In this document: positions 9,364 through 21,972 of the stretch, piece after piece | How positions within the stretch are numbered: the first letter of the stretch is position 1 | Layout of the letters: the number at the start of each line of letters is the position of its first letter | Origin: Musa acuminata AAA Group | Lineage: Eukaryota > Streptophyta > Magnoliopsida > Zingiberales > Musaceae | DNA length: 64,000 bases | Assembly: GCF_036884655.1 (NCBI RefSeq) | Contig: NC_088357.1 | Location: 43,236,001-43,300,000 of the forward strand | Reading direction: 5' to 3' | Position numbers and translations under genes: made by a program | The notes under the pieces: generated by a model | What the model was told of the DNA's origin: nothing | Database searches by the model: none | Seen by the model: the letters and a program-made list of their open reading frames with translations, nothing else

Positions 9364-10914
9364 GTGAGACATTTGTTGCCGTCCCGTTTCCCGCCTTCGA
9401 TCTAGCCTCAGCTGGCTTTGTTTGTTCTGGATTCGATTGGGGGTGTGGGGTTTACCTTGTTGCCATGAAGAGTTTGATTCGCTCATGAATCTTGATTTCG
9501 TATCTGGTTCGTTTGTTGAGCCTTGTTCTGTAGCATGGTCGATGGGCTTTTATTCTGTAGGGGCTTTATTTGTGATTCAAATGTTTAAATCTTCGATTAT
9601 TTTGTCTAATGTGGAATTATATCTCTTATTACTTCTTGCGTGTATGATTGCTTCGTTTTTTCCTTTTCGTCTGGGGAATGGGGAATGGGAGATGCTTCTT
9701 CTTTTTTGAGTAAGAATAAGAAAGAAGAAGATAGAAAAGATGAAACAGATTTGAGGTGAAACTATTTTGGACTGAGATGTTGCTAGCTAATGGGATGAAC
9801 TATTTAAAAATAGTTCCCTTCTAGTTTTCATGGATTGAGTGAATTACTTGCATCATTTTTGTTTTTCAAAGATAGTTAAACAAGAAAAGATTTCTAAAAA
9901 TTTCACGTTTCACCAATTTTATTTTTTTATATTCTGCACATGCTTTGGAGAATTAAGTCATAACGTGTATACTTAGAGGAAGTGCATGTGTGAGTCATGT
10001 TCTGAAATTGATAGTGGGACTAGATAAGGATGCAATGGGTGTGGATGTGAAGAGAAGGTGGGCAACTAAGGTTCTAAAAGGTGAGTGATACATGTACATG
10101 CATTGTGTTAGGTCCAATAGCAGGAAGAAAATTGGGGGGATGCAAATCTAGAATATATAATATTACTAGTCTGGTTGAACTGACCATAGCAGGAATAAGA
10201 TCCTGAGGACATGAATTTAGAGTTTGCAGTTTTACTAGACTGATTGACCTATGACCTATGGCCTGTGATATTTGACATTTCTGACAGTTGAAAAATATGG
10301 TTATTGAGATAGGTTTTCCATGGATCATACCATCCTAACCTAACTGAATAATGGTCACAATTGCAAGCCGTAGGAAGTGGGTTACCTTACGAAGTCTTCT
10401 ACAGGTTTCATGATTTATACTTGAATGACCTATATCAGCATGGCATCTCTTATACTTTGTTTCCCTTTGGCTGGGAAGTTATTTTCAGTTTGTGTGATAG
10501 TGCAATAAAATTTATGCCCGAGTTATGTGGGATCCAACTTTTGCAGTGAGTTTTTTAATTCCACATTCTGACCTGTTCCTTTTGTCAGATAAATAGTTGC
10601 TTATGGTGATAATTGAACATCCAACCATCAATTTGCAGCATGAACAAGTGGCATCATATTATACTTTTGAACTTGAATATAATATGCACTATCTTCTGCT
10701 ACCACTGTTGGGATCTTGGAGCATTTTTGGGCCTTTATGTTTCTTTGTCATTTCTGTGCTCCATGCTTATTGTCTTTCTGCCTACAAAACAATATATGTT
10801 TATCTTGCTTCATCGGACACTATTGTGTTTATAAAACTTTGACCTCTGTAGAGGTGACTATTTGATGTGCATCATTATGACCTATGAAATTGTTGTGTTT
10901 CTCATTAACAGGCA

Positions 10915-13900
10915 ATGGCCTCAGCTTCCTACACGTTGTCTACTCTTGGTGCTATTGCTTCTCCTAGCAACTTCAGAACAGATAAGAAGCTCTTAGCTTC
11001 CAAACAAAAGTTATCCCAGTTTTCTTCGTTTGCATCTATATCATCCAGTTCGATCAGCAGCAGGAGACAGAGCTTGGGTTCACTGAGAAGAGGCAACTGC
11101 AAGATTAATGCAATGGCTAAGGAATTATACTTCAACAAAGATGGATCAGCTATCAAAAAGCTACAAGTGTGTTCTGTATATGATATAATTCTTCCAATAA
11201 AATCTTTCCTTTAACAATAAAATATTTCTTTTTGTTGTTTCTAATCCCTTCATGTTTTTCTTGTGATGCAATATCAGACTGGTGTCAACAAGCTTGCTGA
11301 TCTTGTTGGGGTTACACTTGGTCCTAAGGGCAGGAATGTTGTCTTGGAAAGCAAGTATGGATCACCTAAGATCGTAAATGATGGGGTTACAGTAGCAAAA
11401 GAGGTGGGTGTTTCTTGTATTTCATGTCCAAGGTATAATGATATGCTCCATCTTTTGATTTTGCTGTGCATAAAAATATTAGATGGCCTACTCTTGAACT
11501 TGTAGCTAATTGTGTCCTTCATCTTGGTATATATACTAATTGCGGTGTCATTTCCATGGAATTAATAGATGCCTGGACCTTGTTGATAGGTTGTTTACAA
11601 CTATTCTAACATACAGGAGTTGTTTAAGGTGGAGTATATATTCAGACTACCATATATCTAGAGAAATTGCACCTTGATTTTTGTCTCTCTTGTATTTCTT
11701 TTCTGGAGCCAAACAAAGCCTGATGACAAGTGTAGATACCTTTTCTGGGAGAAAATTCTTGCATGGAAGAGTCAGTTCCTCATAGGGACCTTTACCCAAA
11801 TGCATTCTCCACGATGACTTTTCTTCCTGTTTCAAGCATGTTCAAAAGGGATGCTTGGATCTGGGAAACTGCACATCTGAGATATTTAGTTAGGAGAATT
11901 AATGTTATAGCATATTAAGAAAATAATCAATAACCTAAGGATTTCCTCTTGCATTTTTCACACATTCTGCTTGTTGCCTTTGTTTTTCTTTGTTTGCAAT
12001 TGTTGCTGGTAGTATCTCCTTTGTTATATCGAGTGACATTTGTCAGTGACTGCTATCGTGCTCCTCCTCAACAGTCTAGTAAGTAGTAACTATAACTGGG
12101 AATTCACAGCATGCCTTTTCCATCCCTTTTCTTCAATTCTGAAACAAATTGATGTTTGGTGCTTTGAACCTCGAAGTCATGAAGAATAAAACTCTATTAT
12201 GTGAGGTTTAATTGGATTCTTGGCCAACTCTAACTGATTCACAGGTTGAGCTAGAGGATCCTGTTGAGAACATTGGTGCCAAGCTAGTAAGACAAGCGGC
12301 TGCCAAGACCAATGACTTGGCTGGGGATGGGACAACTACTTCTGTTGTTCTTGCTCAAGGGATGATTGCAGAAGGTGTTAAGGTACATCATCCTAATCCA
12401 ATTTTGTCATGATGGGAGGGTGATCGAGTCTCTTGGTTCTTACCTGTAACTCATGCAGGTGGTTGCAGCCGGTGCCAACCCAGTTCAGATTACCCGTGGC
12501 ATCGAGAAAACAGCCAAAGCACTAGTTTCTGAACTTAAGAAGATGTCTAAAGAGGTAAATTGAATACTTTGTCAGAGACTGTGACTCATCTTACCTAATA
12601 TCCATGCCAGGCTAGCATAAATATAGGGTAATGGTCATGAAATTCTCTTTTCGTAATCGTGCGTTATCATGTTGCAGGTTGAGGACAGTGAACTTGCAGA
12701 TGTTGCAGCTGTTAGTGCTGGTAACAACTATGAAATAGGGAACATGATAGCTGAGGCAATGAGCAAGGTTGGGAGGAAGGGTGTGGTTACCCTTGAAGAA
12801 GGGAAAAGTGCTGAAAACAACCTCTATGTTGTTGAGGGGATGCAGTTTGACCGGGGTTATATTTCCCCTTACTTTGTGACAGACAGTGAAAAGATGACCG
12901 CTGAATATGAGAATTGCAAGGTCTGATCTCAAATTCAGAGTAATATATTTTATAATGTCATAAGCAAGGTCTTAAATAACAGTCGTACAAGTACTGAACC
13001 ATATAGCTTTGTACCAGTTGGTATTTTTTTTTTCTACACAATGATGCCACATGGTCATGCCTGTATATCACATGATGTGCTGGTACTTCACTGGTTCAAT
13101 AAGGTGTCGTAATTGGCATCAAAATATATAGTCTTTTTTCCATTCTATCTATATGATGGTAATCTTGTATTTTTATGGTCATATCACATTGTATTTTCAG
13201 TTGCTTCTTGTTGACAAGAAAATTACAAATGCAAGAGATCTTATCAATGTGTTGGAAGATGCCATAAGAGGGGGATACCCAGTCGTGATAATTTCAGAAG
13301 ATATTGAACAGGAAGCCCTTGCAACCCTTGTTGTGAACAAACTAAGAGGGTCATTGAAGATTGCTGCACTTAAAGCTCCTGGATTTGGGGAACGCAAAAG
13401 TCAGTACCTTGACGACATTGCGATATTGACAGGAGGTTGATCTGTCTTTTTCTTCATAATTAACTCATTAGGATACATCCATTCTGTATCGACTTAGTCA
13501 TTCTAATATCATGAAGACCATTGGTTTTGTGCAGCCACTGTAATCAGAGATGAAGTTGGGCTTTCCTTGGATAAAGCGGGAAAAGAGGTCTTGGGTACTG
13601 CTGCAAAGGTTGTACTCACGAAAGATTCGAGTACCATAGTTGGTGACGGGACTACACAGGAGGAAGTAAACAAAAGAGTTGCACAGATCAAGAATCTAAT
13701 TGAGGTTATAGACTATGAAAACGATGCTTCTTTCTTTTGTTTAGCTTACCTAAACTCTATCCATCTCTTTTTCTAGGCTGCAGAGCAAGAATATGAGAAG
13801 GAAAAGCTAAACGAGAGAGTAGCAAAGCTCTCTGGTGGTGTTGCAGTCATTCAGGTAGGCTGAAGCATTTATGCATTTATCCTGAGGTTACACCATATCT

Positions 13901-16163
13901 CTCTCTCTCTTTCTCTTTCTCCTTTTGTTTTATGTATTTTAGGCACCGTGGTAAGACATAAATGGCACATTGTGTTTTACATTCTTCTTTCAAACTTGAG
14001 CAGGTTGGAGCACAAACAGAAACAGAGCTAAAAGAGAAGAAATTGAGAGTTGAAGATGCCCTGAATGCTACCAAGGTATGTCTTTTAGCTGTCAAATTGA
14101 GTTTCATCATTGGGTATGCCATATCTGTATAAGAGTTACATCTTTATCGCCCATCTTCATATTATAATTTTATGTTTAGGCTGCTGTTGAGGAAGGTATT
14201 GTTGTTGGTGGTGGTTGTACCCTTCTGAGGCTTGCTTCGAAAGTCGATGCCATCAAGGAGACTCTTGATAATGATGAGCAAAAGGTTAGCAGTACACATA
14301 ATAAAAATTCCTCTCTTAGGAGAAGACACTTGTGGTTCATGTGCAACGCAAACTTTTCTAAATACTGACAGGCAAAGACTTGTTATGTCAATGCTTTCTT
14401 GCTTGTGTTACTTTTGCAGGTTGGAGCAGACATAGTAAAGAGGGCCTTGAGCTACCCACTTAAGTTGATTGCTAAAAATGCCGGTGTAAATGGAAGTGTG
14501 GTAACAGAGAAGGTATCGATGCCTTAGGTTTTCTTGCATTAGTGTCTGTTAAACAGATTTGCATTTTACGCAACTCATTTGACTGATAATTACAATAGGT
14601 GCTGAGCAATGAAAACTTCAAGTTTGGTTACAATGCTGCTACGGGAAAATATGAGGATTTGATGGCTGCGGGTATAATTGATCCTACCAAGGTTCGTATG
14701 TTTCCTTCCCTGCAAGTGGTGTCCCTTGTTTACATGAAACAAAAATCTCCTGTCTGGTAATATGTAACTCTTTCAGAAGAACTCGTAATGTTTTGCAGTA
14801 GGAATCATGGGTCACTACCTATCTCATTTCCATGCTGTTACAGGATTAGTAATTTAGTGCCTTACTGGCATTTTCCATCCATTCGGCTGATCAATTATAG
14901 TTTGATTATTATTTTCCTGTTTAATGAACAAATGCACTAGTATGCTGAAGGCTTTTTATGAATCAATCACAATTAGAGCAATTATAATTAGCTTTTCCTG
15001 TTTAATGAACAAATGCACTTGCAAGCTGAAGGCTTTTTGTAGAGATTAGGATTCTTGACTTTTGTCATCAGAATCATAGTCAGAATTTTTTTGCTTGTAT
15101 TTAAGCAATCTAAAATTGCATAAGGAATGTTAGTTTGTCTAAATCGTATTGTTCTATCGCAGTACAAGATATTAATATGTGAACTTGGATTCTTCTTCCT
15201 GAAAGTAAGGTAACATTGAAAGTGAGGTATTGGAGCAGACAGGTAATTTTGGTGCAGGGCTGTGAAGAGTGAAATTTACTATAATATGTATAATCATTAA
15301 ATGATGCATGGATATGAAATATTAATTTAATTTACTTAATATTTGAGGACCCTTGAAGCCCAGTCCGAATGTTATTCTAGTACTTTCTGACCTTGTGGTA
15401 CCAAACGATGTACCCAGAAAGAAAATAAACCTCTTTATGGATATTATGAGCATAAGCTTCTGGGTTACAGATATAGTCTGTCACATGCCTTTTCTTTCCC
15501 TGGTTGATTCAGGCCCTTCCTTGGGCCATACAAAAGGGTGGCAACTCCACCCCCTGTACAAGTGGCAGTAGAAGCCCATATAACCAGCAACAAGAAAACT
15601 CTTCTGTTCCAAAGTCCTGCTAAAACATAGGCAACAATTTGTGAATGACAAATTTGAAATTTAAATTTCCTTTAACATCACTGTTTGATCTGGAGACCAT
15701 ACATATGTTTGGTGGCATTGCATTTAAACTGCTACCAAAATAATGTCTAGTTACCTTATATATTTATTCGGTGGTAGATGAAAAAAAAAAAAATTCATGT
15801 GCATATCGGATTCTTTGTTTTAATATGATTGGTTGACACCAAATAGTGGTGAATATGTCCCCGCTCCAAACCCAACTGTTGCATCTGCTGTAGGAAGTCG
15901 AGCTTACCTTTATGAATGAAACAGGTGGTGAGATGTTGCTTGGAACATGCTGCTTCAGTAGCCAAGACTTTCCTCACATCAGACGTTGTGGTTGTTGACA
16001 TCAAAGAGCCCGAAACTCTTCCTGCAGGAAATCCAATGGACAACTCAGGTATTTTCATTACCAAACGGCACTCGGAATATTTATTCGTATTTGCTTTCCA
16101 CTTCATTTGCCTTCTGATGTGATGTGTGTTATATGGCGTTTGTCGTCAGGTTATGGCTACTAA
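10915..16163 (+). CDS. CPN60B: Plastid chaperonin-60 subunit beta (RuBisCO-binding protein beta)
   Basis: This encodes the beta subunit of the chloroplast GroEL-type chaperonin, which folds imported and plastid-made proteins, including RuBisCO large subunit, with ATP. Coding exons: 10915-11166, 11278-11403, 12245-12382, 12459-12554, 12678-12920, 13201-13435, 13535-13704, 13777-13854, 14004-14075, 14180-14284, 14420-14512, 14599-14691, 15925-16048, 16150-16163. All introns are GT-AG and the frame closes at 612 residues, the family length. The first 55 or so residues are rich in Ser and Arg, a transit peptide, and the mature protein begins near [11 protein letters not shown]. Conserved chaperonin motifs include [27 protein letters not shown] (ATP binding), APGFGERK and EEGIVVGGG. 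The C-terminus is MDNSGYGY, typical for this subunit. The last coding exon is only 14 nt. Confidence 0.96.
14912..15041 (+). repeat. Short tandem duplication in CPN60B intron 12
   Basis: The phrase ttttcctgtttaatgaac with its following text (aaatgcact, then gctgaaggctttttrt) occurs at 14912 and again at 14993, an 81-bp offset. The 1.2-kb intron otherwise shows nothing recognisable. Confidence 0.75.
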
Positions 16164-17195
16164 TTACACGATGGTATTATCCTTTTCTGCCGCAAATTTT
16201 TCTTGAATTACTTCGACTGGAGAGGATGGATCATTAGATGAGGCTGATCTAAGTTAGGTTTCCAAGTTGGTAGCGGAGATTCAAACAGGCATAGCACGAG
16301 AGCCTCAGTTCAATGGATCAGTATTTTACATGATAGTAGTGTTATGAATGCGAAATTTTGCAGTGAAACAACTTTGCTTTTTATTGCTTGTTTTCAACCT
16401 TCGCCGATATCTGTTCGTGTTTTTGCTTGGAATTATTACTAATGAATCTCTTGCCAGACTTGTTGTAAACATCGCTATGCTTTCATTAACTTTTTGTATG
16501 CAATCAAAAAAGTTAAACGTACAAAAAGTAATATACCACAATAATGCTTGCAATCAATTCATCCAAATGTTTAAATATCATGTTTTAGCAGCTGAGTGTT
16601 TCATTAAGGGCATAATTTTAGACATGTTGCTTAGTATTTTGTTAATAATATTGTGCTAAGAATCATTTTAGCAAAACAATGAATTTTATTTTTCTCGGAA
16701 GGCGACTCTATTTATTTTTCAGATAATGCCTCTTATTTATTGAAATTTCGTAAATGCCCCTTTCCTTCCCCTTTCGCTGTCCATGGCCTTCCCTTCGTCG
16801 ACGTCGCCTGCTCACTTGTTGTCATTACGAGGCCTCACCCTTTGTTCGACGCCTTCCTCGCCACTTGTCGCCTCCGCCCATTCCCCGTCCACCGCCTCTA
16901 TATGCGACTCGCCTCCTCTAATCAAACCCATTATTTCTACCCGCCTCGTCAGTAGTTGATGCGATTGGGTATGTCGCTCGGTCCCTGTGCTGCACCCATC
17001 GGTGGGGCCGACGTCGTATCCCTGTACCGCAAGTTAAGGGGGGTAAGCGGGTACAAAAGCACGTTGACATATCTTTGTTCCCGTAGATCCAGCAACTAAA
17101 ACCTTTCCCGGCGAATCGTTAACCGGCTGAAGATCAATTTTTGTCTTGCTTTCGCTGGATATTCTCACCCCACGAAGAAGGTATTTGATTCGGTG
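16164..17195. other. CPN60B 3' UTR and intergenic region
   Basis: The first 500 bp are AT-rich and likely hold the CPN60B 3' UTR and polyadenylation site. From about 16750 the sequence is GC-rich and acts as upstream region of the TM9SF pseudogene. A 58-codon ORF at 16782 is not supported as a gene. Confidence 0.5.
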
Positions 17196-17407
17196 ATGGC
17201 GAAGGCGGAGTCAGCTGCGCTGCTGCGTCTGCTGTTGGCGTGCGGGTTGAGAGCCGGTGCGGATGGATCTAATCACAGGTACAAGGAGGGCGATCGCGTC
17301 CCGTTCTATGCGAACAAGGTCGGACCTTTCCACAACCCAAGGTAATTTGAGTCTTCTTCTACCCATGCTCATCGATCTCCGAGTGCCTGATTACTTTCCC
17401 GTCATAG

Positions 17408-17851
17408 TGTCATAGACAAATTTCTAAACAGGATGTTTGATGTAATGCTTATGTATATCCATGTCTTTTGGTATGTTCATGCTCTGCACAGCATATAGAG
17501 GGACGACCGAAGGCTTAATAGTCTCATTTTAATTAGGTTAGTGGCCGCTTTAGGTTTGTAAATAAAGATTGTGTCATGTGGACATGTGCGAGAGATTTTC
17601 GGTCTGTAATGGATCATTTTATCCTTTATTGTGTAACTGTTCAGAGCTTATAAAGTCTGTTTGTAATTTGCATTATCTATGAAGTGTTTTCGGAGATGTT
17701 TGCTTGTGGATCTCGAGTGAGCGTTTTCTCTATCCCGTTCTCTCTTTTGTGGGTCCTAATAGATCATGGGAGGCTTCAAGGAGGCTGTCCTTTGCGGACG
17801 GACACGCAAGGGTGCCGCACGACTTAGGCAAAGCCAACTAAGTCCGTGACA
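17408..17851 (+). repeat. 5' LTR of the LARD-like element
   Basis: Matches 21528-21972 over its full length. A likely promoter is not obvious, but tataaa lies near 17649 and gtaaataaag near 17558. Confidence 0.9.
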
Positions 17852-17853
17852 GA

Positions 17854-17865
17854 TGGTATCAGAGT
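17854..17865 (+). other. Primer binding site (initiator tRNA-Met type)
   Basis: The sequence tggtatcagagt starts two bases after the 5' LTR and matches the consensus tggtatcagagc at all but the last base. Confidence 0.85.
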
Positions 17866-20800
17866 GGGACAAGCACTCATAGAAACACTTAGCATGCAAA
17901 CGTGGGGGACCTAGCGGGGCTGCGTTGAGGGCAGTCAGCACACGCGTGACCGTTTGGGGGGAAAACGGGCATGAAGATGTAAGGAAAAAGAGTCGCTCGG
18001 AGGAGCGGACATCTGAGATTGACATTCAGAGGAATGACCAACCCTTCACGCAAGAGGCACCATGAGAACAGACAAGCTTGGAAGAATACGAAGCGTACAA
18101 AGGTTGGGATGACTGAGTTTGAGCTACGGCTCAATGTTAACAACTATACTTGATGGTGTTCAAGGCAAGTGAGGCGCTTGGTAAAGGATGAGACCATACA
18201 AGGTGGAATGAGTTGATCAACAACCGAAAGAGTTATGCAAAACTCACAGAGGTGAGGGGAATTGCTAGCTCGAAGAATTTGGTCCTCATGCATGGGCTTG
18301 TATGCGGACGATGGAATATTCATGGCCATCCCAAGGTGATCGAAACTCGGCGCTATGGAGCATTGAAACTTTCTCTTCGGCATGTGAAGGATACGTCCGT
18401 AGGAGGCTGAAGTGTGCAACGAGTTAAGCATGTTGCTAGGCCTTGAGTGGTGCAGCGAGGGCTGTATTAACGTGGAGTCGCAATCTAGCAAGTGCATTTG
18501 CAGGAGGCAGAACAATGCATAGTTTGTTCAGTAGATTTGAGTAGTCCAAGGGGATGGTGGTCTCCGAAACGAAGAGAGATGTTACTCCAACGGGACAGTT
18601 ATCCAGGAGGGATAAGTCTCGGCTCTCCAGAGGGAGAATCATATGGGACGGACCTCATATGTTGAGGAGGAGTACCTCAACAAACAACAACTCCACGAAG
18701 CTCAATGGACTGAGCAAGTGATGAGGAGTCGTCGCATGATCTCGCTTGAGAGAATGCATTGGTGGATGCATTGCGAGATCAAGTGGGGGAGTGACCTAAA
18801 GCAACACAAATGAAGGCACACTTGGAGTCGATATGGAGATCAGACTCAAGGGAGGGCTGACCCATGTAATGGTGGGTGCGAGGGCCACCATCAACTCAAT
18901 GCAAAAACGAGGAGCGGAGCAACTTGGGTGTAACTTAGCGAAGTACCCAAGCCGGATGAAGGGAGCAAACATAGAAGATGGAACATGAAGCGGAGGCATA
19001 GTGCTTTCCTTGGACACAGGTCAAGGATATGAACTCTTGTAGAGACAAGAGTATGATCATGTTGTTCCATGGTTCATTCATTCTGATGGGGCGGACTCAT
19101 CTTGCATGGTGCCAAAGACGAAGGGAGCTTCTGGGCACATGCACCTTATTTCGGAGGAGCATTTGATGGAGGAACTAAGGCAACTCAATTTGTGGAGGTG
19201 AAGTTGGGTTCAGAAGGCCTTAGCACGGGGCAAGAGGATGCAGAGGTGGGTACTCTTGAAGAATATGCCACAGTGTTGTTATTCAATTTTCCATGAAGGA
19301 AGCGGTGCATAGTGAAGATTGTGCTGGTAGGGGTAGAGGCCAAGGATCCAGACAATGGTGCACTAATTGCAGCGAAGTTGGGGGACTTCGGGAGCTACTA
19401 GGCGACGGACTGTCCTAGAGCGGTGCTTCATCTAGGTGTGAACCAAGAGTGGGTGGATGAAGGTCGATTGCCAAAGGAGCGAACAAAATCGAAGGTGGAA
19501 GAGACCCTGTGATGTATTGGCAGAGGCCACACATGAAGGGTTCACAATTCAAGTTCATCTTACAAGGATCAGAATGCAATAGAGATGTCATCAGGAGGCG
19601 ACATGGTGCAACGGATCGTGGTGGAACAGTTCATGGCAATGCGATACACACGACATAGTCCCGTGAGGAACTAGATCATACAGAGGTATGATCGGGAGCT
19701 ACTGGAAGCTCCACTTCGGTGAACAACACGACGGTAAGAAGGGCTATGGATTCAAGGAGTGAAGGCCATGGTACCGCAGAGGCGGGTCTTCCGTGCATGC
19801 ATCGAATTTTGCATCGGATGAAAACCTTGGTCATCAGCATATGGGGGCTGTGTTCCACCAAGGGAAAAGTTCGAATGCAAGTACCAGTGAGTCCTGTGGG
19901 AGGGACTTGATCATACAGAGGTATGATTGAAGCAACTAGAGAGTTGGACTGCTCCAGAGCTCATATTCGCTTAAGGGAGCTCAGCAAGTCAGAGGACAAG
20001 GTCGAGTAAGCGAACGTTGCTACCAAGGAAGCTAAGGAGAACAGAATCGATGCAAACCCTATAATGCGATGGCAGAGGCCATGCATGAGAGTTACAATCT
20101 GTCTTTCCATCGACCAAAGGGATCTGCTTGGAGAACACCGAGGTGTTGAAGCAAGGGGTCGAAAGGGGCGAGGAAGCGACGACGAGTCCAGAGGGACTTA
20201 GCTACCCAAAATCAAGCATCAATTAGAATGGAGGTGGACTCGGAGGAGTGCCACAGAGGCATATCTACTAATTGTGAAGAAAAGAGATGCATATGCGAGG
20301 CGACGGATAGTAGTGCCATGGGCATGACAACGCCATGGTACCACAGAGGCGGGACTTCCGTGAAAGTCATTGATCCCTTGCTCTCATGGAGGGAGAGCGC
20401 TTGGTCGTGAAAGGGGCCGAGGAGGTGGAGAATGCAGAGACAAACTCCAAGTACCGTGACAAGGCTGAAGGGCAGAGGCCAAGGAACTTCGTAAGACCGG
20501 TGTCAACGAGCTTCTCATCATGATAGCCGAAAGTGAAAGACTTCGGGTCAGGCAAGAGTGTATGACTAAGGAACGAAGCAGGCAGTATGCGGTGTTGTAC
20601 TTTTGCTACTCAGTGGAGTTGGTGGCAGGGTTGATGGAGAAGACGGTATAATCCCAGAGGCGACCAAATCTATTAGAGAATTACTCCAAGTTGGGGTGAA
20701 AACTTCTTGCATTCCAGAAGTTCGATGGCATTGAGAAGGTGAATCACAGTAGCTAACTCAACGCAAGGAGTGCAAACACTTCAAGTGCTTCAGAAGTGTG

Positions 20801-21515
20801 AGCAAAGAGCAGGCGAAGGCCAGTAACCAGCTCGATGCATGGAGTACAACCTCGAGGAGGCGGGCGAAGTCAAGTAACCTTTGCCTTCTCAACTCTTAAG
20901 AGAATGAGCGAAACCGAGTACCCCAATTCTGTTATCTATCCAACAGAGGAACTCTGTATATGTTCAAAGACCCTTCGAAGATAATGGAAGACAATAGTTG
21001 TCGAATCCTCACCAACGGTGATCAGTGTTACTGAGAGTAGATTGTCCGCTTTCATTTCCCAACGAAATGCCAATCGAAAGAGGAAGTGATGCAAACCTAC
21101 TTGGATGCGACAACTAAGTGAAAGAAGAGTCAATGAGCAAATTTTGTGGAGAAAGGACCCAAAACTTCAGAAATTTACGAGACGATGCTCATTAAAGCTC
21201 CAACAAGCATCCACCAAATTCAAGCAGCATAAGGTATTTGAGAGACTGGCGCAGTAAGGATGGTATTTTCCTTTATCTGGAGGATCCGCAGGAACCAACA
21301 AGGATCAACACAACTCAGCCAACCTCACACTAGAGTCAGAGTTATTGGCGAGTTGAAGCAACATGGCGGATCAAAGGTTCGACTGCTCAAAAACAGCAGC
21401 GAAGAGCAGCTGGGAGCCAAGAGGCGCATTGTAGCTGGAGCAGAAGATTGAAGACTCAGCAAAGGCGAGGAGTTGCAGTGTCGGCAAAAGCTTCAACGAG
21501 GACATCGAAGGAATA

Positions 21516-21527
21516 AGTGGGGGAGAA
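21516..21527 (+). other. Polypurine tract of the LARD-like element
   Basis: agtgggggagaa lies directly before the TG of the 3' LTR at 21528. Confidence 0.8.
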
Positions 21528-21972
21528 TGTCACGGATAAACTTCTAAATAGGATGTTTGATGTAATGCTTATGTATGTCCGTGTCTTTTGGTATGTTCAT
21601 GCTCTGCATAACATGTAGAGGGACGACCGAAGGCTTAATAGTCCCATTTTAGTTAGGTTGGTGGCCGCTTTAGACTTATAAATAAAGGTTGTGTCATGTG
21701 GACGCGTGCGAGAGATTTTCGGTCTATAATGGATCATTTTACCTTTTGTTGTGTAACTGTTCATAGCTTGTAAAGTCTGTTTGTAATTTGCATTGTCTAT
21801 GAAGTGTTTTCGGAGATGTTTGCTTGTGGATCCAGAGTGAGGCATTTTTTCTATCCCGTTCTCTCTTTTGTGGGTCCTAATGGACCATGGGACGCTTCGG
21901 GGAGGTTGACCTTTGCGGACGGACACGCAAGGGTGCCGCACGACTTAGGCAAAACCAACTAAGTCCGTGACA
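21528..21972 (+). repeat. 3' LTR of the LARD-like element
   Basis: Second LTR copy, one base longer than the 5' copy. It ends tccgtgaca and is followed by the atag target duplication. Confidence 0.9.

Larger units (their letters stand above)
17408..21972 (+). mobile_element. Complete non-coding LTR retrotransposon (LARD-like) in TM9SF intron 1
   Basis: Two LTRs of 444-445 bp (17408-17851 and 21528-21972) both read TGTCA...TGACA. A 4-bp duplication, atag, flanks the element (17404-17407 and 21973-21976). A primer binding site matching initiator tRNA-Met lies at 17854-17865 and a polypurine tract at 21516-21527. The 3.7-kb interior has no ORF longer than about 125 codons and no gag or pol motif, so it depended on proteins from another element. 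By eye the LTRs differ at about 37 sites, near 8%, mostly transitions, so the insertion is old. Confidence 0.9.

Noticed and set aside
9422..9709. 95-codon ORF downstream of the CPN60B leader exon
   Set aside because: It lies wholly within the 1.5-kb leader intron between a good donor (9364) and acceptor (10911).
16782..16958. 58-codon ORF starting MAFPSSTSPAHLL, like a transit peptide
   Set aside because: No splice donor or conserved continuation was found. Ser/Pro/Ala-rich text is common in GC-rich promoters.
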